Source: Agelas oroides
Taxonomy: Eukaryota; Porifera; Demospongiae; Agelasida; Agelasidae
Assembly: GCA_949130485.1 (NCBI GenBank)
Contig: OX422185.1
Coordinates: 8,223,127 to 8,287,126, forward strand
DNA: 64,000 nucleotides
Direction: 5' to 3'
Shown here: one piece after another, positions 15,109 through 31,800 of the stretch
Layout of the letters: every line of letters begins with the position of its first letter
Numbering within the stretch: the stretch's first letter is position 1
Program-made: the position numbers and the translations under genes
Notes under the pieces: model-generated
What the model was told of the DNA's origin: nothing
Databases searched by the model: none
Seen by the model: the letters and a program-made list of their open reading frames with translations, nothing else

Positions 15109-17339
15109 GGATCTACTACATTCTATCATGACTCTACTTGAAACTACGTGACTCTACTACACTCTACCATGGCTCTACCTGGCTCTACTACATTCTGCTA
15201 TGACTCTACTTGACTCTACATGACTCTACTACACACTACCATGGTTCTACTAGGCTGTACTTGACTCAACTACACTCTACCTGGCTCTACTACATTCTAC
15301 CATGCCTCTACTTGACTCTACATGACTCTACTACATTCTGCAATGGCTCTACTTGACTCTACGTGAATCTGCTATACTCTACCATGGTTGTACTTAGCTG
15401 TACTTGACTCTACTACATTCTACCATGCCTCTACTTGACTCTACTTGCCTCTGTTATACTCTACCATGGCTCTCCTTGCCTCTACTTTACTCTACTACAT
15501 CCACCCATGGCTCAACTTGGCTCTCATTGATGATGTTACACTCTACCGTGGATCTACTCCATTGTACCATGGCTCTACTTGATCCTACTTGACTGTAGTA
15601 CATTCTACCATGGGTCAACTTGACTGTACTACACTCTACCATAGCTCTACTTGACTCTACGTGACTCTACTACACTCTACCATGGCTCTCCTTGCCTCTA
15701 CTTGACTCTACTACACCCAACCATGGCTCAACTTGGCTCTCGTTGACTGTGTTACACTCTACAGTGGATCTACTCAATTGTACCATGGCTCTACTTGACG
15801 CTACTTGACTGTAGGACATTCTACCATGGCTCCACTTGACTCTACTACACTGACCATAGCTCTACTTGACTCTATATGACTCTACTACATTCTACCATTG
15901 GTGAATATGAGTCTACTTGACCCTACTACGCTCTATACCATGGCTCTACGTTGCTATCTTTGGCTCTCCTACACACTACCATGGTTCTACTAGGCTCTAC
16001 TTCACTCAACTACACTCTACCTTGACTGTACTACACTCTACCATGGCTCTACTTGGCTCTACTTAACTCTTCTACATTCGACCATGGTTCTACCTGACTC
16101 GACTTGACGCTACTACATTCTACCATTCCTCTACTTGTCTCTACATGACTCCACTACATTTTACCATAGCTTTACTTGACTCTACTTGACTCTACTACAC
16201 TCTACCATGGCTCTACTTGACTCTACTTGACTCTACTACACTCTACCTTGGCTCTACTCCATTCTACCATGACTCTACTTGAAACTACGTGACTCTACTA
16301 CACTCTACCATGGTTCTACCTGGCTCTACTACATTCTACTATGCCTCTACTTGACTCTACATGACTCTAGTACGTTCTACCATACCTCTAGTTGACTGTA
16401 ATTGCCTCTGTTATACTCTACCATGGCTCTACTTGGCTCTACTTGACTCTACCTTGGCTCTACTACACTCCATTAGAGTCTACTACATTCTACGACGATC
16501 CTCTTTGGGTCTACACTTTAGCATTGCACTAACTGGTTCTACTACATTCTCCCATGGCTATACTTGACTCTACTTGACTCTACTACATTCTTCCATGGCT
16601 CTACTTGGCTCTAGTTGACTCTACTGCACATTAAGATACTTGGGTCTCCTTGACTGTACTACACTCTATCTTGGATCTACTACATTCTACCATGGCTCTA
16701 ATCGACTCTACTTGACTCTACTACCCTCTACAATGGATCTACCTGGCTCTACTACTTTCTACCGTGTCTCCACTTGACTCTACATGACTCTACTACATTC
16801 TACTATGGTTCTCCTTGACTCAACTACACTCTACCTTGGCTCTACTACACTCTACCATGGATCTACTTGGCTCTACTTCACTCAACTACACTGTACCTTG
16901 GCTCTACTACATTCTACCATGACTCTACTTGAATCTACGTGACTCTACTACACTCTACCATGGCTCTACCTGACTCTACTACATTCTACTATGACTCTAC
17001 TTGACTCTACATGACTCTACTACACAATACCATGGTTCTACTAGGCTGTACTTGACTCAACTACACTCTACCTGGCTCTACTACATTCTACCATGCCTCT
17101 ACTTGACTCTACATGACTCTACTACATTCTGCAATCGCTCTACTTGACTCTACGTGACTCTGCTATACTCTACCATGGCTCTACTTGGCTCCACTGTACT
17201 CTACTACATTCTACCATGCCTCTACTTGACTCTACTTGCCTCTGTTATACTCTACCATGGCTCTACCTCGCTCTACTACACTCTACCTTGGCTCTACTAC
17301 ACTCCGTTACAGTCTACTACACTCTACCATGGCTCTACT

Positions 17340-19800
17340 TGACTCTACTTGACTCTACTACATTCTACCATGGCTGTCCAAGCCTCTACTTGACTCTACT
17401 ATATCCAACCATGGTTCAACTTGGCTCTTCTTGACGGTGTTACACTCTACCGTGGATCTACTCCATTGTACCATTGCTCTACTTGACGCTACTTGACTGT
17501 AGTACATTCTACCATGTGTCAACTTGACTCTACTACACTCTACCATAGCTCTACTTGACTCTACTTGACTCTACTACACTCTACCATGGCTCTCCTTGCT
17601 TCTACTTGACTCTACTACACCCAACCATGGCTCAACTTGGCTCTCGTTGACGGTGTTACACTCTACCGTGGATCTACTCCATTGTACCATGACTCTACTT
17701 GACGCTACTTGACTGTAGTACATTCTACCATGGGTCAACTGGACTCTACTACACTGTACCATAGCTCTACTTGACTCTACTACACTCTACCATGGCTCTC
17801 GTTGCCTCTACTTGACTCTACTACACCCAACCATGGCTCAACTTGGCTCTCGTTGACTGTGTTACACTCTACCGTGGATCTACTCCATTGTACAATGACT
17901 CTACTTGACGCTACTTGACTGTAGTACATTCTACCATGGGTCAACTGGACTCTACTACACTCTACCATAGCTCTACTTGACTCTACTTGACTCTACTACA
18001 CTCTACCATGGCTCTCCTTGCCTCTACTTGACTCTACCATGGCTCAACTTGGCTCTCGTTGACTGTGTTACACTCTACAGTGGATCTACTCAATTGTACC
18101 ATGGCTCTACTTGACGCTACTTGACTGTAGGACATTCTACCATGGCTCCACTTGACTCTACTACACTGACCATACCTCTACTTGACTCTATATGACTCTA
18201 CTACATTCTACCATTGTTGAATATGACTCTCCTTGACCCTAGTACACTCTATACCATGGCTCTACGTTGCTATCTTTGGCTCTACTACACACTACCATGG
18301 TTCTACTAGGCTCTACTTCACTCAACTACACACTACCTTGACTGTACTACACTCTACCATGGCTCTACTTGGCTCTACTTGACTCTTCTACATTCGACCA
18401 TGGTTCTATCTGACTCGACTTGACGCTACTACATTCCACCAATCCTCTACTTGTCTCTACATGGCTCCACTACATGTTACCATAGCTCTACTTCACTCTA
18501 CTTGACTCTACTACATTCTACCATGGCTCTACTTGGCTCTACTTGACTCTACTACATTCTACCATGCCTCTACTTGACTCTACTACATTCTACCATGCCT
18601 CTACTTGACTCTACTTGCCTCTGTTATACTCTACCATGGCTCTACCTGGCTCTACTACACTCTACCTTGGCTCTACTACACTCCGTTACAGTCTACTACA
18701 CTCTACCATGGCTCTACTTGACTCTACTTGACTCTACTACATTCTACAATGGCTGTCCGTTCCTCTACTTGCCTCTACTACACCCAACCATGGCTCAACT
18801 TGGCTCTCCTTGACGGTGTTACACTCTACCGTGGATCTACTCCATTGTACCATGGCTCTACTTGACACTACTTGACTGTAGTACATTCTACCATGGGTCA
18901 ACTTGACTCTACTACACTCTACCATAGCTCTACTTGACTCTACTTGACTCTACTACACTCTACCATGGCTCTCCTTGCTTCTACTTGACTCCACTACACC
19001 CAACCATGGCTCAACTTGGCTCTCGTTGATGGTGTTACACTCTACCATGGATCTACTCCATTGTACCATGGCTCTACTTGACGCTACTTGACTGTAGTAC
19101 ATTCTACCATGGGTCAACTTGACTCTACTACACTCTACTATAGCTGTACTGGGCTATACTTGACTCAACTACACTCTACCTGGCTCTACTAAATTCTACC
19201 ATGGCTCTACTTGGCTCTACTTGACTCTACTACATCCTACCATGCCTCTACTTGACTCTACTTGCTTCTGTTATACTCTACCATGGCTCTACCTGGCTCT
19301 ACTACACTCTACCTTGGCTCTACTACACTCCGCTACAGTCTACTACACTCAACCATGGCTCTACTTGACTCTACTTGACTCTACTACATTCTACCATGGC
19401 TGTCCTTGCCTCTACTTGACTCTACTACATCCAACCATGGCTCAACTTGGCTCTCCTTGACGGTGTTACACTCTACCGTGGATCTACTCCATTGTACCAT
19501 GGCTCTACTTGACGCTACTTGACTGTAGTACATTCTACCATGGGTCAACTTGACTCTACTACACTCTACCATAGCTCTACTTGACTCTACTTGACTCTAC
19601 TACACTCTACAATGGCTCTCCTTGCCTCTACTTGACTCTACTACACCCAACCATGGCTCAACTTGGCTCTCGTTGACGGTGTTACACTCTACCGTGGATC
19701 TACTCCATTGTATCATTGGTCTACTTGACGCTACTTGACTGTAGTACATTCTACCATGGGTCAACTTGACTCTACTACACTCTACCATAGCTCTACTTGA
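17340..19800. repeat. 206-216 bp reiterated sub-blocks
   Basis: Blocks carrying the words GGTGTTACACTCTACCGTGG and CATTCTACCATGGGTCAACT recur at about 17358, 17574, 17780, 18737, 19384 and 19600. Adjacent copies are 206 or 216 bp apart, about seven basic units each. The same block type is carried into the 3 kb higher-order repeat that follows, so this stretch may show its building material before the larger amplification. Confidence 0.75.
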
Positions 19801-22800
19801 CTCTACGTGACTCTACTACACTCTACCATGGCTCTCCTTGCCTCTACTTGACTCTACTACACCCAACCATGGCTCAACTTGGCTCTCGTTGACTGTGTTA
19901 CACTCTACAGTGGATCTACTCAATTGTACCATGGCTCTACTTGACGCTACTTGACTGTAGGACATTCTACCATGGCTCCACTTGACTCTACTACACTGAC
20001 CATAGCTCTACTTGACTCTATATGACTCTACTACATTCTACCATTGGTGAAGATGACTCTACTTGACCCTACTACACTCTATGCCATGGCTCTACGTTGC
20101 TATCTTTCGCTCTACTACACACTACAATCGTTCTACTAGGCTCTACTTCACTCACCTACACTCTACCTTGACTGTACTACACTCTACCATGGCTCTACTT
20201 GGCTCTATTTGACTCTTCTACATTCAACCATGGTTCTACCTGACTCGACTTGACGCTACTACATTCTACGATTCCTCTACCTGTCTCTACATGACTCCAC
20301 TCCATTTTACCATAGCTTTACTTGACTCTACTTAACTCTACTACACTCTACCATGGCTCTACTTCACTCTACTACACTCTACCTTGGCTCTACTACATTC
20401 TACCATGACTCTACTTGAAACTACGTGACTCTACTACACTCTACCATGGTTCTACCTGACTCTACTACATTCTACTATGCCTCTACTTGACTCTACATGA
20501 CTCTACTACGTTCTACCGTGCCTCTAATTGACACTACTGGCCTCTGTTATACTCTACCATGGCTCTCCTTGGCTCTACTACACTCTACCATGGCCTTCCT
20601 TGGCTCTACTTGCCACTACTACACTTTAGCATTGTTCTAACTGGTTCTACTACATTCTCCCATGGCTATACTTGACTCTACTTGACTCTACTACACTCTA
20701 CCATGGCTCTACTTGGCTCTACTTGACTCTACTACACCCAACCAATGCTCAACTTGGCTCTCCTTGACTCTATTACACTCTACCATGGCTCTACTCCATT
20801 GTACCATGGTTCTACTTGACTCTACGTGACTCTACTACACTCTACCATGGCTCTCCTTGCCTCTACTTGACTCTACTACACCCAACCATGGCTCAACTTG
20901 GCTCTCCTTGACTCTAATACACTCTACCATGGCTCTACTTCGTTGTACCATGGCTCTACTTGACGCTACTTGACTGTAGGACATTCTAACATGGCTCCAC
21001 TTGACTCTACTACACTGACCATACCTCTACTTGAGTCTATATCACTCTACTACATTTTACTATGGCTGAATATGACTCTACTTGACCCTACTACACTCTA
21101 TACCATGGCTCTATGTTGCTCTCTTTGGCTCTACGTTGCTCTCTTTGGCTCTACTACACACTATCTTGGTTCTCCTAGGCTCTACTTGACTCAACTACAC
21201 TCTGCCTGGGCTCTACTACAATCTACCATGGCTGTACGTGGCTCTACTTGACTCAACTACACTCTACCTTGGATCTACTACATTCTATCATGACTCTACT
21301 TGAAACTACGTGACTCTACTACACTCTACCATGACTCTACCTGGCTCTACTACATTCTACTATGCCTCTCCTTGACTCTAGATGACTCTACTACATTCTA
21401 CCATGCCTCTAATTGACTCTACTTGCCTCTGTTATACTCTACCATGGCTGTACTTGGCTCTACTACACTCTACCTTGGCTCTACCACACTCCATTAGAGT
21501 CTACTACATTCTACCACGGTCCTCCTTGGGTCTACACTTTAGCATTGCACTAACTGGTTCTACTACATTCTCCCATGGCTATACTTGACTCTCCTTGACT
21601 CTACTACATTCTACCATGGGTCTACTTGGCTCTAGTTGACTCTACTGCACATTAAGATACTTGGGTCTCCTTGACTGTACTACACTGTATCTTGGATCTA
21701 CTACATTCTACCATGGCTCTAATCGACTCTACTTGACTCTACTACCCTCTACAATGGCTCTACCTGGCTCTACTACTTTCTACCATGTCTCCACTTGACT
21801 CTACATGACTCTACTACATTCTACTATGGTTCTACTAGGCTCTACTTGACTCAACTACACTCTACCTTGGCTCTACTACACTCTATCATGGCTCTACTTG
21901 GCTCTACTTGACTCAACTACACTCTACCTTGGATCTACTACATTCTACCATGACTCTACTTGAATCTACGTGACTCTACTTCACTCTACCATGGCTCTAC
22001 CTGGCTCTACTACATGCTACTATGACTCTACTTGACTCTACATGACTCTACTACACACTACCATGGTTCTGCTAGGCTGTACTTGACTCAACTACACTCT
22101 ACCTGGCTCTACTACATTCTACCATGCCTCTACTTGACTCTACATGACTATACTACATTCTGCAATGGCTCTACTTGACTCTACGTGACTCTGTTATACC
22201 CTACCATGGCTCTACTTGGCTGTACTTGACTCTACTACATTCTACCATGCCTCTACTTGACTCTACTTGCCTCTGTTATACTCTACCATGGCTCTACCTG
22301 GCTCTACTACACTCTACCTTGGCTCTACTACACTCCGTTACAGTCTACTACACTCTACCATGGCTCTACTTGACTCTACTTGACTCTACTACATTCTACC
22401 ATGGCTGTCCTTGCCTCTCCTTGACTCTACTACATCCAACCATGGTTCAACTTCGCTCTCCTTGACGGTGTTACACTCTACCGTGGATCTACTCCATTGT
22501 ACCATGGCTCTACTTGACGCTACTTGACTGTAGTACATTTTACCATGGGTCAACGTGTCTCCACTACACTCTACCATGGCTCTACTTGACTCTACTTGAC
22601 TCTACTACATTCTACAATGGCTGTCCTTGCCTCTACTTGACTCTACTACACCCAACCATGGCTCAACTTGGCTCTCGTTGATGGTGTTACACTCTACCTT
22701 GGATCTACTCCATTGTACCATGGCTCTACTTGATGCTACTTGACTGTAGTACATTCTGCCATGGGTCAACTTGACTCTACTACACTCTACCATAGCTCTA

Positions 22801-25800
22801 CTTGACTCTACGTGACTCTACTACACTCTACCATGGCTCTCCTTGCCTCTACTTGACTCTACTACACCCAACCATGGCTCAACTTGGCTCTCGTTGACTG
22901 TGTTACACTCTACAGTGGATCTACTCAATTGTACCATGGCTCTACTTGACGCTACTTGACTGTAGGACATTCTACCATGGCTCCACTTGACTCTACTACA
23001 CTGACCATAGCTCTACTTGACTCTATATGACTCTACTACATTCTACCATTGGTGAAGATGACTCTACTTGACCCTACTACACTCTATGCCATGGCTCTAC
23101 GTTGCTATCTTTCGCTCTACTACACACTACAATCGTTCTACTAGGCTCTACTTCACTCACCTACACTCTACCTTGACTGTACTACACTCTACCATGGCTG
23201 TACTTGGCTCTACTTGACTCTTCTACATTCGACCATGGTTCTACCTGACTCGACTTGACGCTACTACATTCTACGATTCCTCTACCTGTCTCTACATGAC
23301 TCCACTCCATTTTACCATAGCTTTACTTGACTCTACTTAACTCTACTACACTCTACCATGGCTCTACTTCACTCTACTACACTCTACCTTGGCTCTACTA
23401 CATTCTACCATGACTCTACTTGAAACTACGTGACTCTACTACACTCTACCATGGTTCTACCTGACTCTACTACATTCTACTATGCCTCTACTTGACTCTA
23501 CATGACTCTACTACGTTCTACCGTGCCTCTAATTGACACTACTGGCCTCTGTTATACTCTACCATGGCTCTCCTTGGCTCTACTACACTTTAGCATTGTT
23601 GTAACTGGTTCTACTACATTCTCCCATGGCTATACTTGACTCTACTTGACTCTACTACACTCTACCATGGCTCTTCTTGGCTCTACTTGACTCTACTGCA
23701 CACTAAGATACTTGGCTCTACTTGACTCTACTACACCCAACCAATGCTCAACTTGGCTCTCCTTGACTCTATTACACTCTACCATGGCTCTACTCCATTG
23801 TACCATGGTTCTACTTGACTCTACGTGACTCTACTACACTCTACCATGGCTCTCCTTGCCTCTACTTGACTCTACTACACCCAACCATGGCTCAACTTGG
23901 CTCTCCTTGACTCTAATACACTCTACCATGGCTCTACTTCGTTGTACCATGGCTCTACTTGATGCTACTTGACTGTAGGACATTCTAACATGGCTCCACT
24001 TGACTCTACTACACTGACCATACCTCTACTTGAGTCTATATCACTCTACTACATTTTACTATGGCTGAATATGACTCTACTTGACCCTACTACACTCTAT
24101 ACCATGGCTCTATGTTGCTCTCTTTGGCTCTACGTTGCTCTCTTTGGCTCTACTACACACTATCTTGGTTCTCCTAGGCTCTACTTGACTCAACTACACT
24201 CTGCCTGGGCTCTACTACAATCTACCATGGCTCTACGTGGCTCTACTTGACTCAACTACACTCTACCTTGGATCTACTACATTCTATCATGACTCTACTT
24301 GAAACTACGTGACTCTACTACACTCTACCATGACTCTACCTGGCTCTACTACATTCTACTATGCCTCTCCTTGACTCTAGATGACTCTACTACATTCTAC
24401 CATGCCTCTAATTGACTCTACTTGCCTCTGTTATACTCTACCATGGCTGTACTTGGCTCTACTACACTCTACCTTGGCTCTACCACACTCCATTAGAGTC
24501 TACTACATTCTACCACGGTCCTCCTTGGGTCTACACTTTAGCATTGCACTAACTGGTTCTACTACATTCTCCCATGGCTATACTTGACTCTACTTGACTC
24601 TACTACATTCTACCATGGGTCTACTTGGCTCTAGTTGACTCTACTGCACATTAAGATACTTGGGTCTCCTTGACTGTACTACACTGTATCTTGGATCTAC
24701 TACATTCTACCATGGCTCTAATCGACTCTACTTGACTCTACTACCCTCTACAATGGCTCTACCTGGCTCTACTACTTTCTACCATGTCTCCACTTGACTC
24801 TACATGACTCTACTACATTCTACTATGGTTCTACTAGGCTCTACTTGACTCAACTACACTCTACCTTGGCTCTACTACACTCTATCATGGCTCTACTTCG
24901 CTCTACTTGACTCAACTACACTCTACCTTGGATCTACTACATTCTACCATGACTCTACTTGAATCTACGTGACTCTACTTCACTCTACCATGGCTCTACC
25001 TGGCTCTACTACATGCTACTATGACTCTACTTGACTCTACATGACTCTACTACACACTACCATGGTTCTGCTAGGCTGTACTTGACTCAACTACACTCTA
25101 CCTGGCTCTACTACATTCTACCATGCCTCTACTTGACTCTACATGACTATACTACATTCTGCAATGGCTCTACTTGACTCTACGTGACTCTGCTATACCC
25201 TACCATGGCTCTACTTGGCTGTACTTGACTCTACTACATTCTACCATGCCTCTACTTGACTCTACTTGCCTCTGTTATACTCTACCATGGCTCTACCTGG
25301 CTCTACTACACTCTACCTTGGCTCTACTACACTCCGTTACAGTCTACTACACTCTACCATGGCTCTACTTGACTCTACTTGACTCTACTACATTCTACCA
25401 TGGCTGTCCTTGCCTCTCCTTGACTCTACTACATCCAACCATGGTTCAACTTCGCTCTCCTTGACGGTGTTACACTCTACCGTGGATCTACTCCATTGTA
25501 CCATGGCTCTACTTGACGCTACTTGACTGTAGTACATTTTACCATGGGTCAACGTGTCTCCACTACACTCTACCATAGCTCTACTTGACTCTACTTGTCT
25601 CTACTACACTCTACCATAGCTCTACTTGACACTACTTGTCTCTACTACACTCTACCATGGCTCTCCCTGCCTCTACTTGACTCTACTACACCCAACCATG
25701 GCTCAACTTGGCTCTCGTTGACGGTGTTACACTCTACCGTGGATCTACTCCATTGTACCATGGCTCTACTTGACGCTACTTGACTGTAGTACATTCTACC

Positions 25801-28800
25801 ATGGGTCGACTTGACTCTACTACACTCTACCATGGCTCTCCTTGCCTCTACTTGACTCTACTACACCCAACCATGGCTCAACTTGGCTCTCGTTGACTGT
25901 GTTACACTCTACCATGGATATACTCAATTGTACCATGGCTCTACTTGACGCTACTTGATTGTAGGACATTCTACCATGGCTCCACTTGACTCTACTACAC
26001 TGACCATAGCTCTACTTGACTCTATATGACTCTACTACATTCTACCATTGGTGAATATGACTCTACTTGACCCTACTACACTCTATACCATGGCTCTACG
26101 TTGCTATCTTTGGCTCTACTACACACTACCATGGTTCTACTAGGCTCTACTTCACTCAACTACACACTACCTTGACTGTACTACACTCTACCATGGCTCT
26201 ACTTGGCTCTACTTGACTCTTCTACATTCGACCATGGTTCTACCTGACTCGACTTGACGCTACTACATTCTACCATTCCTCTACTTGTCTCTACATGACT
26301 CCATTACATGTTACCATGGCTCTACTTGACTCTACTTGACTGTACTACACTCTACCTTGGCTCTACTTGGCTCTACTTGACTCTACTACATTGTACCATG
26401 CCTCTACTTGACTCTACTTGCCTCTGTTATACTCTACCATGGCTCTACCTGGCTATACTACACTCTACCTTGGCTCTACTACACTCCGTTACAGTCTACT
26501 ACACTCTACCATGGCTCTACTTGACTCTACTTGACTCTACTACATTCTACAATGGCTGTCCTTGCCTCTACTTGACTCTACTACACCCAACCATGGCTCA
26601 ACTTGGCTCTCGTTGATGGTGTTACACTCTACCTTGGATCTACTCCATTGTACCATGGCTCTACTTGATGCTACTTGACTGTAGTACATTCTACCATGGG
26701 TCAACTTCACTCTACTACACTCTACCGTAGCTCTACTTGACTCTACTTGACTCTACTACACTCTACCATGGCTCTCCTTGCCTCTACTTGACTCTACTAC
26801 ACCCAACCATGGCTCAACTTGGCTCTCCTTGACTCTAATACACTCTACCATGACTCTACTTCGTTGTACCATGGCTCTACTTGACGCTACTTGACTGTAG
26901 GACATTCTAACATGGCTCCACTTGACTCTACTACACTGACCATACCTCTACTTGAGTCTATATCACTCTACTACATTTTACTATGGCTGAATATGACTCT
27001 ACTTGACCCTACTACACTCTATACCATGGCTCTATGTTGCTCTCTTTGGCTCTACGTTGCTCTCTTTGGCTCTACTACACACTATCTTGGTTCTCCTAGG
27101 CTCTACTTGACTCAACTACACTCTGCCTGGGCTCTACTACAATCTACCATGGCTCTACGTGGCTCTACTTGACTCAACTACACTCTACCTTGGATCTACT
27201 ACATTCTATCATGACTCTACTTGAAACTACGTGACTCTACTACACTCTACCATGACTCTACCTGGCTCTACTACATTCTACTATGCCTCTCCTTGACTCT
27301 AGATGACTCTACTACATTCTACCATGCCTCTAATTGACTCTACTTGCCTCTGTTATACTCTACCATGGCTGTACTTGGCTCTACTACACTCTACCTTGGC
27401 TCTACCACACTCCATTAGAGTCTACTACATTCTACCACGGTCCTCCTTGGGTCTACACTTTAGCATTGCACTAACTGGTTCTACTACATTCTCCCATGGC
27501 TATACTTGACTCTACTTAACTCTACTACATTCTACCATGGGTCTACTTGGCTCTAGTTGACTCTACTGCACATTAAGATACTTGGGTCTCCTTGACTGTA
27601 CTACACTGTATCTTGGATCTACTACATTCTACCATGGCTCTAATTGACTCTACTTGACTCTACTACCCTCTACAATGGCTCTACCTGGCTCTACTACTTT
27701 CTACCATGTCTCCACTTGACTCTACATGACTCTACTACATTCTACTATGGTTCTACTAGGCTCTACTTGACTCAACTACACTCTACCTTGGCTCTACTAC
27801 ACTCTATCATGGCTCTACTTGGCTCTACTTGACTCAACTACACTCTACCTTGGATCTACTACATTCTACCATGACTCTACTTGAATCTACGTGACTCTAC
27901 TTCACTCTACCATGGCTCTACCTGGCTCTACTACATGCTACTATGACTCTACTTGACTCTACATGACTCTACTACACACTACCATGGTTCTGCTAGGCTG
28001 TACTTGACTCAACTACACTCTACCTGGCTCTACTACATTCTACCATGCCTCTACTTGACTCTACATGACTATACTACATTCTGCAATGGCTCTACTTGAC
28101 TCTACGTGACTCTGTTATACCCTACCATGGCTCTACTTGGCTGTACTTGACTCTACTACATTCTACCATGCCTCTACTTGACTCTACTTGCCTCTGTTAT
28201 ACTCTACCATGGCTCTACCTGGCTCTACTACACTCTACCTTGGCTCTACTACACTCCGTTACAGTCTACTACACTCTACCATGGCTCTACTTGACTCTAC
28301 TTGACTCTACTACATTCTACCATGGCTGTCCTTGCCTCTCCTTGACTCTACTACATCCAACCATGGTTCAACTTCGCTCTCCTTGACGGTGTTACACTCT
28401 ACCGTGGATCTACTCCATTGTACCATGGCTCTACTTGACGCTACTTGACTGTAGTACATTTTACCATGGGTCAACGTGTCTCCACTACACTCTACCATGG
28501 CTCTACTTGACTCTACTTGACTCTACTACATTCTACAATGGCTGTCCTTGCCTCTACTTGACTCTACTACACCCAACCATGGCTCAACTTGGCTCTCGTT
28601 GATGGTGTTACACTCTACCTTGGATCTACTCCATTGTACCATGGCTCTACTTGATGCTACTTGACTGTAGTACATTCTGCCATGGGTCAACTTGACTCTA
28701 CTACACTCTACCATAGCTCTACTTGACTCTACGTGACTCTACTACACTCTACCATGGCTCTCCTTGCCTCTACTTGACTCTACTACACCCAACCATGGCT

Positions 28801-31800
28801 CAACTTGGCTCTCGTTGACTGTGTTACACTCTACAGTGGATCTACTCAATTGTACCATGGCTCTACTTGACGCTACTTGACTGTAGGACATTCTACCATG
28901 GCTCCACTTGACTCTACTACACTGACCATAGCTCTACTTGACTCTATATGACTCTACTACATTCTACCATTGGTGAAGATGACTCTACTTGACCCTACTA
29001 CACTCTATGCCATGGCTCTACGTTGCTATCTTTCGCTCTACTACACACTACAATCGTTCTACTAGGCTCTACTTCACTCACCTACACTCTACCTTGACTG
29101 TACTACACTCTACCATGGCTGTACTTGGCTCTACTTGACTCTTCTACATTCGACCATGGTTCTACCTGACTCGACTTGACGCTACTACATTCTACGATTC
29201 CTCTACCTGTCTCTACATGACTCCACTCCATTTTACCATAGCTTTACTTGACTCTACTTAACTCTACTACACTCTCCCATGGCTCTACTTCACTCTACTA
29301 CAGTCTACCTTGGCTCTACTACATTCTACCATGACTCTACTTGAAACTACGTGACTCTACTACACTCTACCATGGTTCTACCTGACTCTACTACATTCTA
29401 CTATGCCTCTACTTGACTCTACATGACTCTACTACGTTCTACCGTGCCTCTAATTGACACTACTGGCCTCTGTTATACTCTACCATGGCTCTCCTTGGCT
29501 CTACTACACTCTACCATGGCCCTCCTTGGCTCTACTTGCCACTACTACACTTTAGCATTGTTGTAACTGGTTCTACTACATTCTCCCATGGCTATACTTG
29601 ACTCTACTTGACTCTACTACACTCTACCATGGCTCTACTTGGCTCTACTTGACTCTACTGCACACTAAGATACTTGGCTCTACTTGACTCTACTACACCC
29701 AACCAATGCTCAACTTGGCTCTCCTTGACTCTATTACACTCTACCATGGCTCTACTCCATTGTACCATGGTTCTACTTGACTCTACGTGACTCTACTACA
29801 CTCTACCATGGCTCTCCTTGCCTCTACTTGACTCTACTACACCCAACCATGGCTCAACTTGGCTCTCCTTGACTCTAATACACTCTACCATGGCTCTACT
29901 TCGTTGTACCATGGCTCTACTTGATGCTACTTGACTGTAGGACATTCTAACATGGCTCCACTTGACTCTACTACACTGACCATACCTCTACTTGAGTCTA
30001 TATCACTCTACTACATTTTACTATGGCTGAATATGACTCTACTTGACCCTACTACACTCTATACCATGGCTCTATGTTGCTCTCTTTGGCTCTACGTTGC
30101 TCTCTTTGGCTCTACTACACACTATCTTGGTTCTCCTAGGCTCTACTTGACTCAACTACACTCTGCCTGGGCTCTACTACAATCTACCATGGCTCTACGT
30201 GGCTCTACTTGACTCAACTACACTCTACCTTGGATCTACTACATTCTATCATGACTCTACTTGAAACTACGTGACTCTACTACACTCTACCATGACTCTA
30301 CCTGGCTCTACTACATTCTACTATGCCTCTCCTTGACTCTAGATGACTCTACTACATTCTACCATGCCTCTAATTGACTCTACTTGCCTCTGTTATACTC
30401 TACCATGGCTGTACTTGGCTCTACTACACTCTACCTTGGCTCTACCACACTCCATTAGAGTCTACTACATTCTACCACGGTCCTCCTTGGGTCTACACTT
30501 TAGCATTGCACTAACTGGTTCTACTACATTCTCCCATGGCTATACTTGACTCTACTTGACTCTACTACATTCTACCATGGGTCTACTTGGCTCTAGTTGA
30601 CTCTACTGCACATTAAGATACTTGGGTCTCCTTGACTGTACTACACTGTATCTTGGATCTACTACATTCTACCATGGCTCTAATCGACTCTACTTGACTC
30701 TACTACCCTCTACAATGGCTCTACCTGGCTCTACTACTTTCTACCATGTCTCCACTTGACTCTACATGACTCTACTACATTCTACTATGGTTCTACTAGG
30801 CTCTACTTGACTCAACTACACTCTACCTTGGCTCTACTACACTCTATCATGGCTCTACTTCGCTCTACTTGACTCAACTACACTCTACCTTGGATCTACT
30901 ACATTCTACCATGACTCTACTTGAATCTACGTGACTCTACTTCACTCTACCATGGCTCTACCTGGCTCTACTACATGCTACTATGACTCTACTTGACTCT
31001 ACATGACTCTACTACACACTACCATGGTTCTGCTAGGCTGTACTTGACTCAACTACACTCTACCTGGCTCTACTACATTCTACCATGCCTCTACTTGACT
31101 CTACATGACTATACTACATTCTGCAATGGCTCTACTTGACTCTACGTGACTCTGCTATACCCTACCATGGCTCTACTTGGCTGTACTTGACTCTACTACA
31201 TTCTACCATGCCTCTACTTGACTCTACTTGCCTCTGTTATACTCTACCATGGCTCTACCTGGCTCTACTACACTCTACCTTGGCTCTACTACACTCCGTT
31301 ACAGTCTACTACACTCTACCATGGCTCTACTTGACTCTACTTGACTCTACTACATTCTACCATGGCTGTCCTTGCCTCTCCTTGACTCTACTACATCCAA
31401 CCATGGTTCAACTTCGCTCTCCTTGACGGTGTTACACTCTACCGTGGATCTACTCCATTGTACCATGGCTCTACTTGACGCTACTTGACTGTAGTACATT
31501 TTACCATGGGTCAACGTGTCTCCACTACACTCTACCATAGCTCTACTTGACTCTACTTGTCTCTACTACACTCTACCATAGCTCTACTTGACACTACTTG
31601 TCTCTACTACACTCTACCATGGCTCTCCCTGCCTCTACTTGACTCTACTACACCCAACCATGGCTCAACTTGGCTCTCGTTGACGGTGTTACACTCTACC
31701 GTGGATCTACTCCATTGTACCATGGCTCTACTTGACGCTACTTGACTGTAGTACATTCTACCATGGGTCGACTTGACTCTACTACACTCTACCATGGCTC